Positions 23,486 to 35,100 of a stretch of 64,000 nt of DNA are shown here, piece after piece (positions within the stretch are counted from its first letter, which is position 1; the number at the start of each line of letters is the position of its first letter). The DNA comes from Paramecium octaurelia (lineage: Eukaryota > Ciliophora > Oligohymenophorea > Peniculida > Parameciidae), in the NCBI GenBank assembly GCA_905182995.1, contig CAJJDP010000141.1:178696-242695 (forward strand), in the 5' to 3' direction. The notes beneath the pieces were generated by a model. It did no database searches, was not told the origin of the DNA, and saw only the letters and a list, made by a program, of their open reading frames with translations. A program made the translations under genes and the position numbers.

Positions 23486-24192
23486 TCATATAGCAAATGA
23501 TAGCGATTTAGAATCCTAATCAAAGTTGACGCTGTTATTTTGGGTATAATCCTTTATTTTTCTATTAGTTAAATATCTAATTTCCAAACTTGGTAAGCGA
23601 ACTCTCTCAACACTATTCAAACTAAATTTCGGTTTCAGATACATTTATTAGTTTTTATAGTAATCTTGAATTGAGTTTAATAATTGATCTAAATTTATGA
23701 ACTTTTAATCTTTGTTTTCATGCAGGAGAGATTTTAAAAATAACGAAAACTTTGACTAATTCAAGTTTATATAAGTTTTAACGGATTTGTAAAGATTTAT
23801 TTCTTCTCTGGGAAGTTCTATGTACTTTGGGTTTATTTTGGTAATTTTATATTATTTAAGTAGCTCTGTTTAGGCTTAAAATTCTTCATCTAGTTCAGAA
23901 TACTTAATTTGTAAACTGGCTAATTTTTTTCTGAGTTTCATTATTTTAACCATCATTGATTCATGTTAGAATTTGATAGTTTCTAATTCTTTAGTAAGTT
24001 TTTGGACATCCTCAGAACTTAGAATATTATATGATTAAACATTTCAACACTTTCTTGCTTAACAATTATTTTTTCAGCAGTGCTTATCTATAAAGGAGCC
24101 TTCTATTTTGCTGATAATATCTGATCAAGTGATTTAATACAAAATTACAAGCTAGAATAGAGTTGTTAAATCTTTGAATCTTCGTTTAGCAT
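23486..24192 (-). CDS. Coiled-coil protein, unknown
   Basis: 227 aa after removing a 23-nt intron at 24018-24040 (starts GTTTA, ends AAG), which gives exactly 228 codons. Heptad-rich segments (ISEDVQKLTKELETIKFQHE, then MKLRKKLASLQIKYSELDEE) form a coiled coil over about residues 50-110. A C-terminal polar tail has conserved-looking FSLNSVERVRLPSLEIRYL. No signal or membrane segment. I do not recognise the family; cytoskeletal or basal-body proteins often look like this. It lies 75 bp downstream of the vWA gene on the same strand. Confidence 0.75.
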
Positions 24193-24266
24193 TTTTAATA
24201 ATAATTTTTATAAAATATAATATGATTGTATTAAATTTTGTATAAAAATGAATTAAGTTTAGATGA

Positions 24267-26420
24267 TCAATATTAATTATTCTTTATTGCTGGATTCCTT
24301 TCTTTCACAACGAGGTCTAAGATATCATCGTAAACTTTTATAAATTGTTCATCTAGTTTTGGCACTGTGGTTGATTTTTTTAATTATGAGTCGGTTTCAA
24401 ATTTATTTGCTATTGTCCTTGGGATTACTTTAATTATTGGCTTGCCTTTGACTTCCCTGTTTCTGAATTTTGATAGAATCACATCTTCTAAATGAGTTTT
24501 GAGCTGGCTTCCAACAGCAACATAAATTAATTTTATCAGATACTATTTCTATTTAATTTCTTTAATTGCTTTATGTAATGAAACATAATCTGTTTTGCCA
24601 TCACTGACAAGACATAGATAAATACACCTATTTTTAAGATCATAAGCCTGTTATTAAGTTTCTACTAGTTTATACAGGGTATCAAATTGTTATTAATTAT
24701 TTTCTAAGAATGAGAATTTTTAATTTCTCCAACAAACTCCTAATTTGTGAGTTTCGGGCAACTTTGAAAATACTTAAGCATATTTGGATTTTGCAGCTTA
24801 AATTTCATTGACCATACTATCATTCTCATCAAGTACAAACAAAACCATTCTTTCTAATTCCTCTTCATCGTCTCTTAATATTGTCTATATTGATTTAGGT
24901 AAATATTCAAATTCATCTGTTTAATCAAAAATAGCCCCAGTTTAATTGATATTATTTTCAGAAACTGGTTTTGCACGAAAATTTATAAATGATATTACTT
25001 CATTTGCTTTCACTTTATTCTACTTTTTAATTAATTTATCCATATCCTTAAGTGTATCATTCAATTCTCTTAAAATGCTAATATGTTTATCTAGTAATTC
25101 ATTAACTGTTTGCTTTTCAAATATTTTTAGTAATTGTTTATCTATCAATTCCTTTATATCAACCAATAGCTTATTTAAATTGCAATTTGGATCCTTTTCA
25201 ATAACTGTTTTATAATTTTTTAAACCGTCCTCAGTAATTGTCCAAATAGATTCTATTAAATCTAAATCTTTCTTCGTTGTTTTTGATCTTACAAAACATC
25301 CAAGTTTAGTATTATTAAATTAGCTTTGCATTCTCTTTTTCACCTTTTCATCAGTCAATTCTTATTAATTAATTTCTTAAGCATTTTTTTCAACGAAATC
25401 GAGTATCTTCACAGGGTCTCTAATATCTTTTTGAAGATCAGTCATCTCTTTCTCAGTTTTCTTTAACTCTAAATTACCCTCTGCTATGTTAGTTGCTAAA
25501 AAGATTTAAGATGAAGCTTGTTTTTTTATATCATCATTTTCATCCTTCTCAAATTTAGTTTAATCTAATATTTTTTAACCTAAATCAGCTATTTTGTTAA
25601 ATGCTTCCTTATAATTATGTTGAGGGTCGCTTGCTGTAAGGATGAGTTCTTTTTCTACAGAAATAGTTATAAGTTTTGATATATCACTTGGCTTATCTGT
25701 TGGATTTACAACTTCATTGTCCAATTTTATTGGTTCTGCTTTTTCATCAACCATTCTAAAAAAAGGTTCATTTGGTGCTACTTGAGTTGTAGGTTTTTCT
25801 TATATTAAAGTTTGATACACAGGTTAGTTTGTTTCAAAATGTTTTTCTTGAACATTCAATAAACCCCGAACAGTTTTAAAAATATCACTAAACTCTTTAA
25901 ACAAGACATCAACTGATTGACGCTTTCTAGCAACTTTAAAAACAGGAGGACAGGTTTCATTCTAATTGTGGATTTAATCTCTTAATGTCATATTAATTTA
26001 ACCAGGAAAAGAATCGCCAACAGCAACACAGATGAACTAAATTAAAAAATTTTCTTTCATAATCTCAATCTATGCAGATACTTCCTTTATTTCAAAGTGT
26101 TCTCTTCCATCACTTACAAATAAAAATGTAATGTTTTTGGGGTAACCTCCACTCAATAATTTTTAAAATATCACATTAAATGTGTTAGAAATATTTCCGC
26201 TTCCAGCACCTTAAAAAGGAAGAAAAGGGTATAAAGCCTCTTCCCATTGATAATCCATCTTTTAATCCCCTAAGTCTGAAAATGTATCCTAATGTGCTTT
26301 AATTATGGTCTCATATTCATAACTCATGGAGCCTGTACCATCAACTAAAGTAATCAAATATGATTAGACCGTTTTCCCCTACTTAGCCATGTAGACTTCT
26401 ATTGCTTGCTATTGATTCAT
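24267..26420 (-). CDS. Protein with two von Willebrand factor A domains
   Basis: 717 aa in one intron-free frame. An N-terminal vWA domain (about residues 18-190) has a variant metal site DGTGSM, a core strand ITFLFVSDGREH, and QFICVAVGDS. A second vWA lies at about 480-660, with VLFVLDENDSM and CIYLCLVSDGKTD and LIYVAVGSQLK. Between them is a long charged helical linker (KELNDTLKDMDKLIKKQN-like). Cytosolic vWA proteins usually act in complexes that bind other proteins through a Mg2+-dependent site. The first motif has Thr in place of the usual Ser (DxSxS becomes DGTGS) and the second is DENDS, so metal binding may differ. No signal peptide. Confidence 0.83.
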
Positions 26421-27164
26421 TCTTAATATTCAATATACTTATTAATATAGATGAAAAAAAATTTAGAAAACCCTTAATTTGATTAAATTCTATTAAAATG
26501 AATCAATTAGAATTTTTTGTTTTTTTATGAAAATATGGAACACTTAAATTGAACTTGGTACCTACTCCTTGACTGGTGCTCTCTGTTTGATTCCCATTTT
26601 TTTTCCAAATTCAGTCATTAATTAAGTTACTTTAGAAATTTCAATAAATATAAATAGTGCATCATAATCTTAAAACTACATTCTGTATTATACTTCATTA
26701 TAATATTCAGAACAGATTAAAGGGGTTTATTAAGAAAATCACTTGTTCTATATTCAATTTAGTAAGGTACTAGGCACAAAATTTGATATAAGATCATTCA
26801 CTTTCAATTTGATAAAATTTTTATTTAAAATTTAAAATAAAATAATTCAGTATTATAATAAAGCCATACATGAATAGTATATCTAATTTTATAGTAATAT
26901 GAAAGGTTGAGCCTCTTTTAATATTTAGACCTTCTTATTCTCATAAGATTATTTAATTTTATTATCTTGCAATTATACAGGAAGTGAATACCAAATTTAA
27001 TAAAATAATAATGTAATTCTATTTATTAATTTTAACATAAACAATAATAACAAAGTTGATTGATCGAAAAGGTAATGAATACTCTCTATGAATTAGATAC
27101 AATACTGTGCATATGTTTATTTTGAATGCATCAATCTAAATTTTGATAAATGTAAATATTAAAT
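26421..27164. other. AT-rich intergenic, about 740 bp
   Basis: Upstream of the vWA gene and downstream of the START-like gene. One GC-richer patch occurs at 26550-26610. No coding frame, RNA or repeat recognised. Confidence 0.5.
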
Positions 27165-27874
27165 TCATTCCATCAAAGTTCTTTATCTCATTTTCTCCAT
27201 CAACTTCTTTACAGCATCTGCTTGCATAGAGACTCCCGAGTTGATTAACATCTTTGGAATACTACCTTTTGGATCAATATTGGCAATAATCACAACTTGA
27301 CAAGTTCCTGGAGTGATCTCTTTAATCAAGAATCCTGAAATAATGATTTCACAACGAGTATAGTTTTTCTTATTAGGAACAGAATCCAGTTAAACAGATT
27401 TAGCTAACATTTATATGGCAAATTTACAAACAACTATGTGAGTTCCATCTTTCAGTATGGTTCTTCTCGTAAGAGCAACCATGTCTCTTGGATCGACTAA
27501 GACGATGGGAGATTTACCAGCTCCATAATAAATAACATTATTTTAATCTATTTTTTCTACAATTTTGCCCTAAAAAATATTCAATTTATTTACTTCCAAG
27601 AAGTTTTCATCAAATTCAGCTCTTCTGGTCATATCGAAAATGACATCCATAGCCCTCTTTGGATCTACATTCAATTTAAGTTCAGTTCTGGTCATCTTGA
27701 GTCCAACATGATTTAATTTAGAATAAATGATGCAATCATTTTTATCATATTCTTTATTCCATTAACCTTCCTGTGGTTACTGGTAGGCCATTTGGACAAC
27801 TTGCTCTTAGATTTCTATGTAATTGATAAGGATAATAGCTTACAATCCAATTATGCGAGGTAGCTGTTTTACAT
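27165..27874 (-). CDS. START-like lipid-binding domain protein
   Basis: 218 aa after removing introns 27815-27843 (29 nt) and 27570-27593 (24 nt), both TAG-ended. The fold-level pattern of a START/Bet v1-like domain is visible: LKMTRTELKLNVDPKRAMDV, then FDMTRRAEFDENFLEGKIVE, then PIVLVDPRDMVALTRRTI and GFLIKEITPGTCQVV, ending in a long helix (MLINSGVSMQADAVKKLMEK). Such proteins carry a lipid or sterol in a hydrophobic cavity. The whole protein is essentially the domain, with no membrane segment, so it is probably a soluble transfer protein. The ligand cannot be told from sequence. Confidence 0.8.
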
Positions 27875-28113
27875 TAAACTTTAATAAATTAAGAAAATCG
27901 ATTTCTCATAATCTTAAATATATAATATTTTAGTATCAATTTCTATATTGTTCAAATAAATAATCAGAAATTGAATTCATTATTTATTTTCGCCTAAAAA
28001 AGGATGGTAATCAAGAATGGAAGTCAAAGTTAGGCTCATTGAATAGAATTGTGATAATTATGTTAGATCTTATTTTTACTATATAATTTGTCTTCTATTT
28101 CTGCAATTTTTTA
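27875..28113. other. Short intergenic region
   Basis: AT-rich divergent spacer between the START-like gene and the Ctf8-like relic. A plus-strand ATG at about 28018 opens a short frame, but nothing is recognisable in it. Confidence 0.4.
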
Positions 28114-28428
28114 ATGAGGTAGAAAAAGTATTAAATAGAAGTAATCATACAAGAGTCCCTTACAAATCCAATAAGAGAATATGATTTAATTGAATTTGAA
28201 GGGAATTATTAGTGAAATCGACACACATATATTTACATGAATGAAATAAAACAATATTATCCTTAGGTGGATTATCAGGCTTGCAATTTCAATAAAATTG
28301 GTATACTTGAGAGTGAATTTTTAAGAGTCACCATAATGTACTCAATAAGTCTGTTTTCTTGAGATGTTGTACGTAAGGAGAAAGATGAAACAGAGAAATA
28401 GCCTCTTTATAAAATCATTATGGATTGA
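28114..28428 (+). pseudogene. Possible Ctf8-like relic with two in-frame TGA codons
   Basis: A single frame of 105 codons reads VIIQESLTNPIREYDLIEFE, then NKIGILESEFLRVTI, then DVVRKEKDETEK and PLYKIIMD, with final TGA at 28426-28428. The EYDLIEFEG, GIL and YKII stretches resemble Ctf8, the small subunit of the alternative clamp loader RFC-Ctf18, and the length fits. TGA codons at 28213 and 28360 interrupt it, and no normal-sized intron removes them. It is therefore probably a decayed copy; the family call is tentative. Confidence 0.35.
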
Positions 28429-28540
28429 ATTAGAGATTTTTAATATAATACCTTACAATTTATTTGATTTTATTTTAAAGATTGTGTATTTAACTTTGGT
28501 AAATTTAATGTGAGATATAATACGTAAAATAAAATAATTA

Positions 28541-29639
28541 ATGGAGGCAAAGAAGATCATCGGTATAGGCAGTCCATTGTTAGATATTCAAGCTGAAGTA
28601 CCAGCTGAATTCCTTGAGAAGTACGGATTGACACTCAATAACACTTATTTTGCTGAGGAGAAACATTTACCACTCTACGAGGAATTGATAAACATTCCAA
28701 CTCATTCTCATGTTCCAGGAGGTATGCAAATCCCAATTATTCTTAGGATCTGCACTTAACACCATAAGATTGTCTAGATGGATGGCTTAAGCTGGTTAGG
28801 ATCAAGTAAAATTCATCGGTTGTGTTGGAAAGAAGGACAAATTTGCAAATATGTTAATAGAGGTGACAAATTAAGACGGAGTGACCACCTTATTTGACGA
28901 ATAGGATCAACCTACTGGTAAATGCGGAGTGTTGCTCTGCAATAAGGATAGGTATTTACAATAATTAGAAAACTAATAGATGTTTGGTTCCCTTGATTGG
29001 TGCAGCAGCTCATTTGTCTGAAGCCTATGTCGATTAGCATATCGAGGATATCAAAACTGCTACTGTCTTATTTAGTGAAGTGTATTTCTTGTATCCAAGA
29101 GCTGAACTTACAAAGAAAGTATATTAAATTGCTTCAGAAAATGGTGTGAACACTTGCTTGACTCTTTCAAGTGTAAATGCAGTAAGTGATAGATTCAATG
29201 AAATATTGGCCGTCCTCCCATATGTTGATTACTTGTTTGGTAACGAAGAGGAAGTTGAATAATTTGCTAAGAATTTGAAGTTCGAGGGAGATCTCCCAAC
29301 TGTAATGTAATAGATAGCTGGGTAAGAAAAACATGGACAAAGAGAAAGAGTGGTTGTATGCACTTAAGGAAAGAAACCAACATTGATTGCTAAAAAGAAT
29401 GAAGTTATAACTGTTGAAGTTTAGTTGGTCGATGTATCAAAGATTGTTGACACCAATAGTGCTGGTGATTCATTTTGCGGAGGGTATTCAATTAATTTAT
29501 ATTAATTAGATTTATTGCTGAATTGTTGAATGGTCCAGATCTTGTCAAATGTGCCAAGGCTGGAAATTATTCAGCCTCATAAACCATCTAGCATGAGGGA
29601 AGCACAATTCCAAAATATGCACCAGAAAAAACATGGTGA
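28541..29639 (+). CDS. Adenosine kinase
   Basis: 339 aa, normal length for the PfkB family. It phosphorylates adenosine to AMP in purine salvage, which ciliates depend on. Signature pieces: the N-terminal GIGSPLLDIQAEVP, HVPGGSALNT, FIGCVGKKDKF, and the PfkB signature DTNSAGDSFCGGF with the catalytic Asp (family consensus DTxGAGD; here Ser replaces Gly). Introns are 28722-28746 (25 nt), 28952-28979 (28 nt) and 29484-29509 (26 nt), all ending TAG; removal gives exactly 340 codons, and each splice restores conserved sequence. The next gene starts about 45 bp downstream on the same strand. Confidence 0.95.
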
Positions 29640-29683
29640 AAAGATATTATTTATTACATAAATAATAAATACAAAATATTTTC

Positions 29684-30340
29684 ATGAGTTTGAGTTAATT
29701 ATTAAAGGAAGAAGAAGAAGAAGAAGCAGGACTTAACTAACCTATTCAGCAAGTCTCTACTGTTCCAATTCGTAGAAAAAATAAAAAAAGACAAATTCTC
29801 AATCCTTCTTTAAACACTGGACATTGGAGCCAATAAGAACACTAAACTTACTTAGACTTTCTCCAATAACACAAAGAAATCATGGAATCGCAGGACTAGA
29901 AGAAAAGCAATAAAATCTTTAAATAAATGAGTGAAATCATTGGAAGTCGCAGTCCTTCTCAATGTAGGTATCAAATCAACTCTATTTATCAAATTAGATC
30001 TCATCATCAAAAGTTCAATCCATTCATTCACCAAGTCAAGAAAAGATAAAAAGGGGCAGGCAGAAAGAAGAAGGATAACCAAACAACCCAACCAATCTAG
30101 CCTTTCTTTCCTTTCTATTAACAACCCATCTTATCTCAACATCAACTAGACTTTCCCTTATTCCAAACTAACAACCCTGAAGAAGTGGTCTACCCATAAC
30201 CAATCGCATCAGATAGGAGTCTCCTTTACAATTTCGGTTTCCTTCCATAATTCCCTATCAACTTGAACTACTATACTGATTTTTTTGTTAATTAGACCAT
30301 GTACTAAAATGAAAAAGAGAATTAATTTGATGATTAGTGA
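29684..30340 (+). CDS. SHAQKY-like Myb/SANT domain protein
   Basis: 208 aa after removing a 30-nt intron (29968-29997, TAG end). A Glu-rich, basic N-terminus precedes a Myb-like repeat at about residues 45-105: LNTGHWSQQEHQTYLDFLQQ and GSRSPSQCRSHHQKF. The last element is the counterpart of the SHAQKYF signature of single-repeat Myb factors; the intron lies just before RSHHQKF. A Pro/Gln/Tyr-rich tail follows. It is likely a nuclear DNA-binding protein. An in-frame (GAA)n run gives a Glu tract near the start. Confidence 0.8.
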
Positions 30341-30582
30341 TATTATTCATAATTCAAGATTACTAAATACTATCATCCTAAATCTTTTGACTAGTATTTT
30401 TAGTCAAATAATGCAGGTTTCCAATGAAAAAGCCACACCTTCTTGTAATGTCCATTTTCACTTAATCAAAAAGGAAGTCTTTTTTTGATTCATCTTTTTG
30501 AGTTCTTCTTTCATTAGTATTTTTTTAAGTCTTCTTTTGCCGTCTCATTTAAATTCTCTATATTTTAATTTCATTTTTACTA

Positions 30583-32062
30583 ATGTCTATCATAGCTATC
30601 AATTCCTCAGAGTAAGAAGTTGGTCGCAATATTCGAAGGTAAGTCTCATAACTATTCCACCTTAGTTCAAAAAAGAAGTATCTATGGAAATTCTCAATAG
30701 ATGATGCTGATTAAGAAATTGTGCTTTTGATTTCCTCTCTTTCAGGCAAAAAAGAAGTTAGACACAATGGAAGACTGATTTATTAAGAATCCAGGTAACA
30801 CTCTTTCCATATCATCTATTTTCAGTCTTTTTTCTGAATTCAGATACCTACATAAACTTTAATACTGCCTTGTAACCATCGCCCCCAAGCATGATTCATA
30901 TCAACTTTACTTGAACAATATTCCTTTTGCTGAATATTTCGACGCTGGCAATTCAGATTAAAATGTAAATCCTAAAAATGGAACTTTTAACAACGATGAT
31001 CCTGAGGGGGTTGATGCCAGTCAATCGAAGGAGTCTGAACCAAAATAATCGAATTTTTAATAGCCCTTACAGAAGTTTAGACTAAGTGTGCCAAATAAGA
31101 TAACAAATAATAATTAAAACAAAACAGAAAGCAAATAATAAGGAATATTTTGGAATTAAGGAGTTAATTAAGACTTTGCTAATTTTGGTACTACTTAAAC
31201 TAAAGGAACAGACAATACGTTTGGGAATTTTGGTTTCACATTTGATACTCCATAAAAAGAAATAAAAAATACAAATTCATAAGTAGCATAACAAACTAAT
31301 CAAAAGCAGAATGAAAAACCAAATCCTTTCTTTGAATTTGGTTAGAATTCGTGGTCAGCTCCTTAAAATAATTACGACTATGGTTTCATCTAATAACCCT
31401 CACAAATTCAGGTTTAATAGACAAGATTATTTACTTCAGATATTAAACCTCAAACTAAAACAGAATAACAATTAAACAATACACCTTAACCATTAAACTT
31501 AACAAATCAATAAATTTTATATAATTAATCCAATTTAACTAATCAATAATAATAATAATAAGTACAACTTCAATTATAATAATAATAATGTAACTTCTAA
31601 TAATAATAACTAGTCAACTCATCAACCATCAAACCCTAAGTATCGTCATAGAGCGATTTATTGGATTTTTTTGAATATAATTAGCCTGCACAGAATACGA
31701 TTAATTGTTCATATTAATAATAAGAATTAAAAAAAAGCCATTCTTAAGCAGTTATAATGCCTATTTAAGCTTAAAATTAGAGTACACAAATGATTTTTTA
31801 AAGTTACAAGAATCCAATCTAACAAAATCCATTTTAAAATATATAAAATTATTAGTTCAATTCCTCATATCAACAATAGTTTTAATCTTCTTACCCTAAT
31901 TAGAGAACAACACAATCATTAACTCCTCTAACATCCTCATTTTAATCAACAAAAAGGTAGATGCCAAAGGAGCTAGAGGACATGTTTGATCAGCCAATGT
32001 AAACTACTTAGCCTCAGCTATAGAAAAGATCAACTCCTTTTGATGATGATCTATTTACCTGA
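30583..32062 (+). CDS. FAIM-like domain fused to a Q-rich tail with NPF motifs
   Basis: 473 aa after removing introns 30639-30665 (27 nt, TAG) and 30795-30825 (31 nt, CAG); exactly 474 codons remain. Residues about 15-110 resemble Fas apoptotic inhibitory molecule 1: YLWKFSIDDADQEIVLLIS, SGKKEVRHNGRLIYQE, EFRYLHKLQYCLVTIA. The rest is disordered and Gln/Asn-rich, much of the Gln encoded by TAA runs. It carries NPF twice (NPFFEFG, NPFQN), two DLLDFFEY/DDDLF-type acidic-hydrophobic motifs, and many FGN/FDT elements. Such motifs are known to bind EH domains and clathrin adaptors, so an endocytic adaptor role is an inference. The FAIM assignment rests on the pattern only. The gene converges with the HECT gene, 72 bp apart. 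Confidence 0.75.
31544..31612 (+). repeat. TAA-triplet runs coding polyglutamine
   Basis: Runs of TAA inside the FAIM-like gene (around 31544-31561, 31578-31589 and 31599-31610) read as glutamine under the reassigned code and form Q tracts in the disordered tail. Triplet repeats of this type are prone to length change. Confidence 0.7.
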
Positions 32063-32134
32063 ATTATAATATGATGACTTAATGAAATAGAATTAATAAT
32101 TATTTTTAAAAACTCATGCAATATAAAATTACTT

Positions 32135-35100
32135 TCAACCAAATCCATATCCTTCTAATCCAATTGTGAAGGCGATATCTAGTTTTTATTTCATTTGTCC
32201 ATAGTTTGGATACAATGGGACTTCAATTGACTTAAAGCATGTATGAGCAAGAGGCAATTTTCTAGTATCCAGGTTATTTTTGAATTCAACTGATATGATA
32301 TATGAGCTTTAATCAAATGGAATAGCAGAGGAACCTAAAGGTGGATTAATAAAGTTACCAGTAATGAACTTTAACATGTTCTTTAATGTTTATGAATCAG
32401 CTTGGTTGACGTAGGTCTCAAAGTAAGATTTGTGATTTGCCTTACCTCCAGAATATGTTATTTTTTGTAAGATAACTTCAGGCTTTATTTCAAGTAATCC
32501 TTGTGTGAACAATGATATCTCAGAAGGAGTCAGCCACTTTTGGAAAATCTAAGAGCAATCTTAATTCAAAGTACCTTTAAATCGACAACAGATGTAAATC
32601 CTTCAATAAATGATTTGTAGATGTCTTGGAATTATTTGTAAATAATGTATTCAGCAGTTTTGTCTAAATACTGGTGCACGTTATTTGTAGTCACAGGCAT
32701 TGTAGATCCATTGGGAATGAGCTCAATGGTGGAATTACCTAATTAATAAGTAAAATCTAAGTAGAGAGATTCAAGTGTTTCTGCATTCATGTCTCTGAGA
32801 TTAGCATAATTGGAGTATGTTTATTTATCCCATATTAGGAACAAGTCTTCAAAGAGGATCTTTTCATTATACAAGACCTTCCAAAATGGGCTTATTATAT
32901 CAATGCCGATCAAGTAACCATTGGCAATTGCATTGGCAATTAACTATTATTTGAATTAAATGATACCTTTCCGAATAGCAGAGCATAATCTTTTTTATTT
33001 TTGATTCTGTTGAAATTACTATGTAGGAAATATTTTCCAAGATTGCCTTAAACAGGCTAGAAGAATTTATAGGTGTCGTCTTTTAGGGTGTTTCCTATCA
33101 TATCATAGAATTCTCTCCTAAGACCTCCAGCATCAATACCAGGTTCATCCTAAAAGGTAATACTGAATCTTAAATTCATTTTCTTCTCTGTTAATTCTGA
33201 CAAATCCTTCAAGAAATTCAATCTTCTAATCTTTAACTAATAATCCATTGGCTTGAAACTTTTGTCTAATTCTGCTTCGAAATTTTTTTTTCTTTTTTCT
33301 AAACAAACCCCTGAAATCTGAATTGGTTTCACTATAAAAATACTCTTATATAATCATACCTAATTTAATGTCATTGTTGATCATAAAAATAATTTCAGTT
33401 TATTGATCAATTATCTCTATATTCTCAGGGATGAAATGAGCCTTTGCATTAATGGATCCGCTCTTCTACAAGTTTTAGAAACTCACTTACAGCTTAGCCT
33501 CTTTAGCAGCATCTACTTTGCAATGACAATCCAAATATAAATCGTATTCAATATCACCATAAATGTTTGAGAAGACATCCCTTATTTAAAATGTGAATGG
33601 AATATCTTCATAAAATGGTATAGTGTGCAAATCTTGAGGAAGCTCTATCACACTTTCCTATATACTAGGCACATTAGCCAGTATAACGAACCTACCCTTG
33701 ATTCTTACGTCGTCAATGTACAGTTTATAGACTCCTTTAAAAATTGGAGTCCAAGTTAGATGCAGTTCTGAATTTATTTTCTCTTACTCGGGAACGTATT
33801 GAATTTAATTAAATAGGGAGTGCACAAAAACCAAGGAGGAATAGGAGAAATTGTTGATTCGATTTCCCAAATTATCCTTAAATTCCAGACAATCAACTCT
33901 TTCTTATCCTGCTCTTGATGCTGCTTGGATTTCCTATTTGCTTAGCATATTAATTGTATTGCCTATTTGTAAATCCTTAGAATGAGTTATAGGTTCACAT
34001 GATTTGTGGTACAGCACCTCATCAGCCTTTGAGCTCGACTTCTTTAATAGGAGCTTCATCATCCTTCCATCCCCAGCCCCAAAAGGCACTTATTCCTCTT
34101 ATTCAAATTCAATGTCCTTGTCCAATCCTTCTAATATTACCTTCCCATGAGTAGTCTTGCTCAAATCTTAAGTGTTTTCTGTAATGTACTCAAATATCAG
34201 TTCATTAACAAAGTTATAATCTAGCATAGAGATTCTATATTGTTAAGATGTTATTTTGATTGTTAGGATCTTATCACTAAAAAGCTCAACCAAGAGAGAC
34301 TGATTAGTTATGAATCTATATGTAATTTATAGGTTCTCCTTCTTTTTGTCCTTCCTAATTAGATTCATTAGATTGGTCTTTAACTTGCCTTTTTCTACTT
34401 CAACTTTGCTTAATTGAGATTCAATTGGATTATTGGAATCCAAATCTTTTATTAATAGGAACTGAGAGTTGCTAATGGTTTGATCATAGCTAACTTGGTT
34501 GTGATAGCCACTTAATAGTTTGTGAGTTTAACATTTAACAGTTTGGAAGATTTGATAGGTTTCATCCACCTTGAAGACGAGATAAAGTTAATCAAACTAA
34601 TTTGGATCTATGTCATCCAAGCGTTATAACTTCCCTTTCTTTAAATCATACAATTGCAATTCAACTTTTTGACAGTCCTCAACCCCACTTAATAGTTCTC
34701 TAGGATTAAGGGGGGATGGAATTACAATTAAATCTGGTCCACTGTATTTGACTTTTTCATTGTACCTATTGCTCAGATAGAATTGTTTATTATTAAGGTA
34801 ATCCAAGAAGAAATCGCAGATGTTGAAATCATTGAAAGTTTCATAATTGAGTATTAAATGAGACCCATCCTCGACAAATTGATAGATTGTGTTCTTAAAT
34901 TAACTCTTGATTTGGTTCTACGGGAGGATGGACATCTTCAATTTAATGTTCTCATCAATCAATTTCAGCAATTTGAATAGATGCTTTGCCAATAAAATTA
35001 TATCAGCAACAGTTTTGATGTTTTCTATTTGAATCTCTCCAACTTACACTATTTGGAAGTTTTCTTCTGTAAAATAGGAGTCCATCTTATAGACTTGGAA

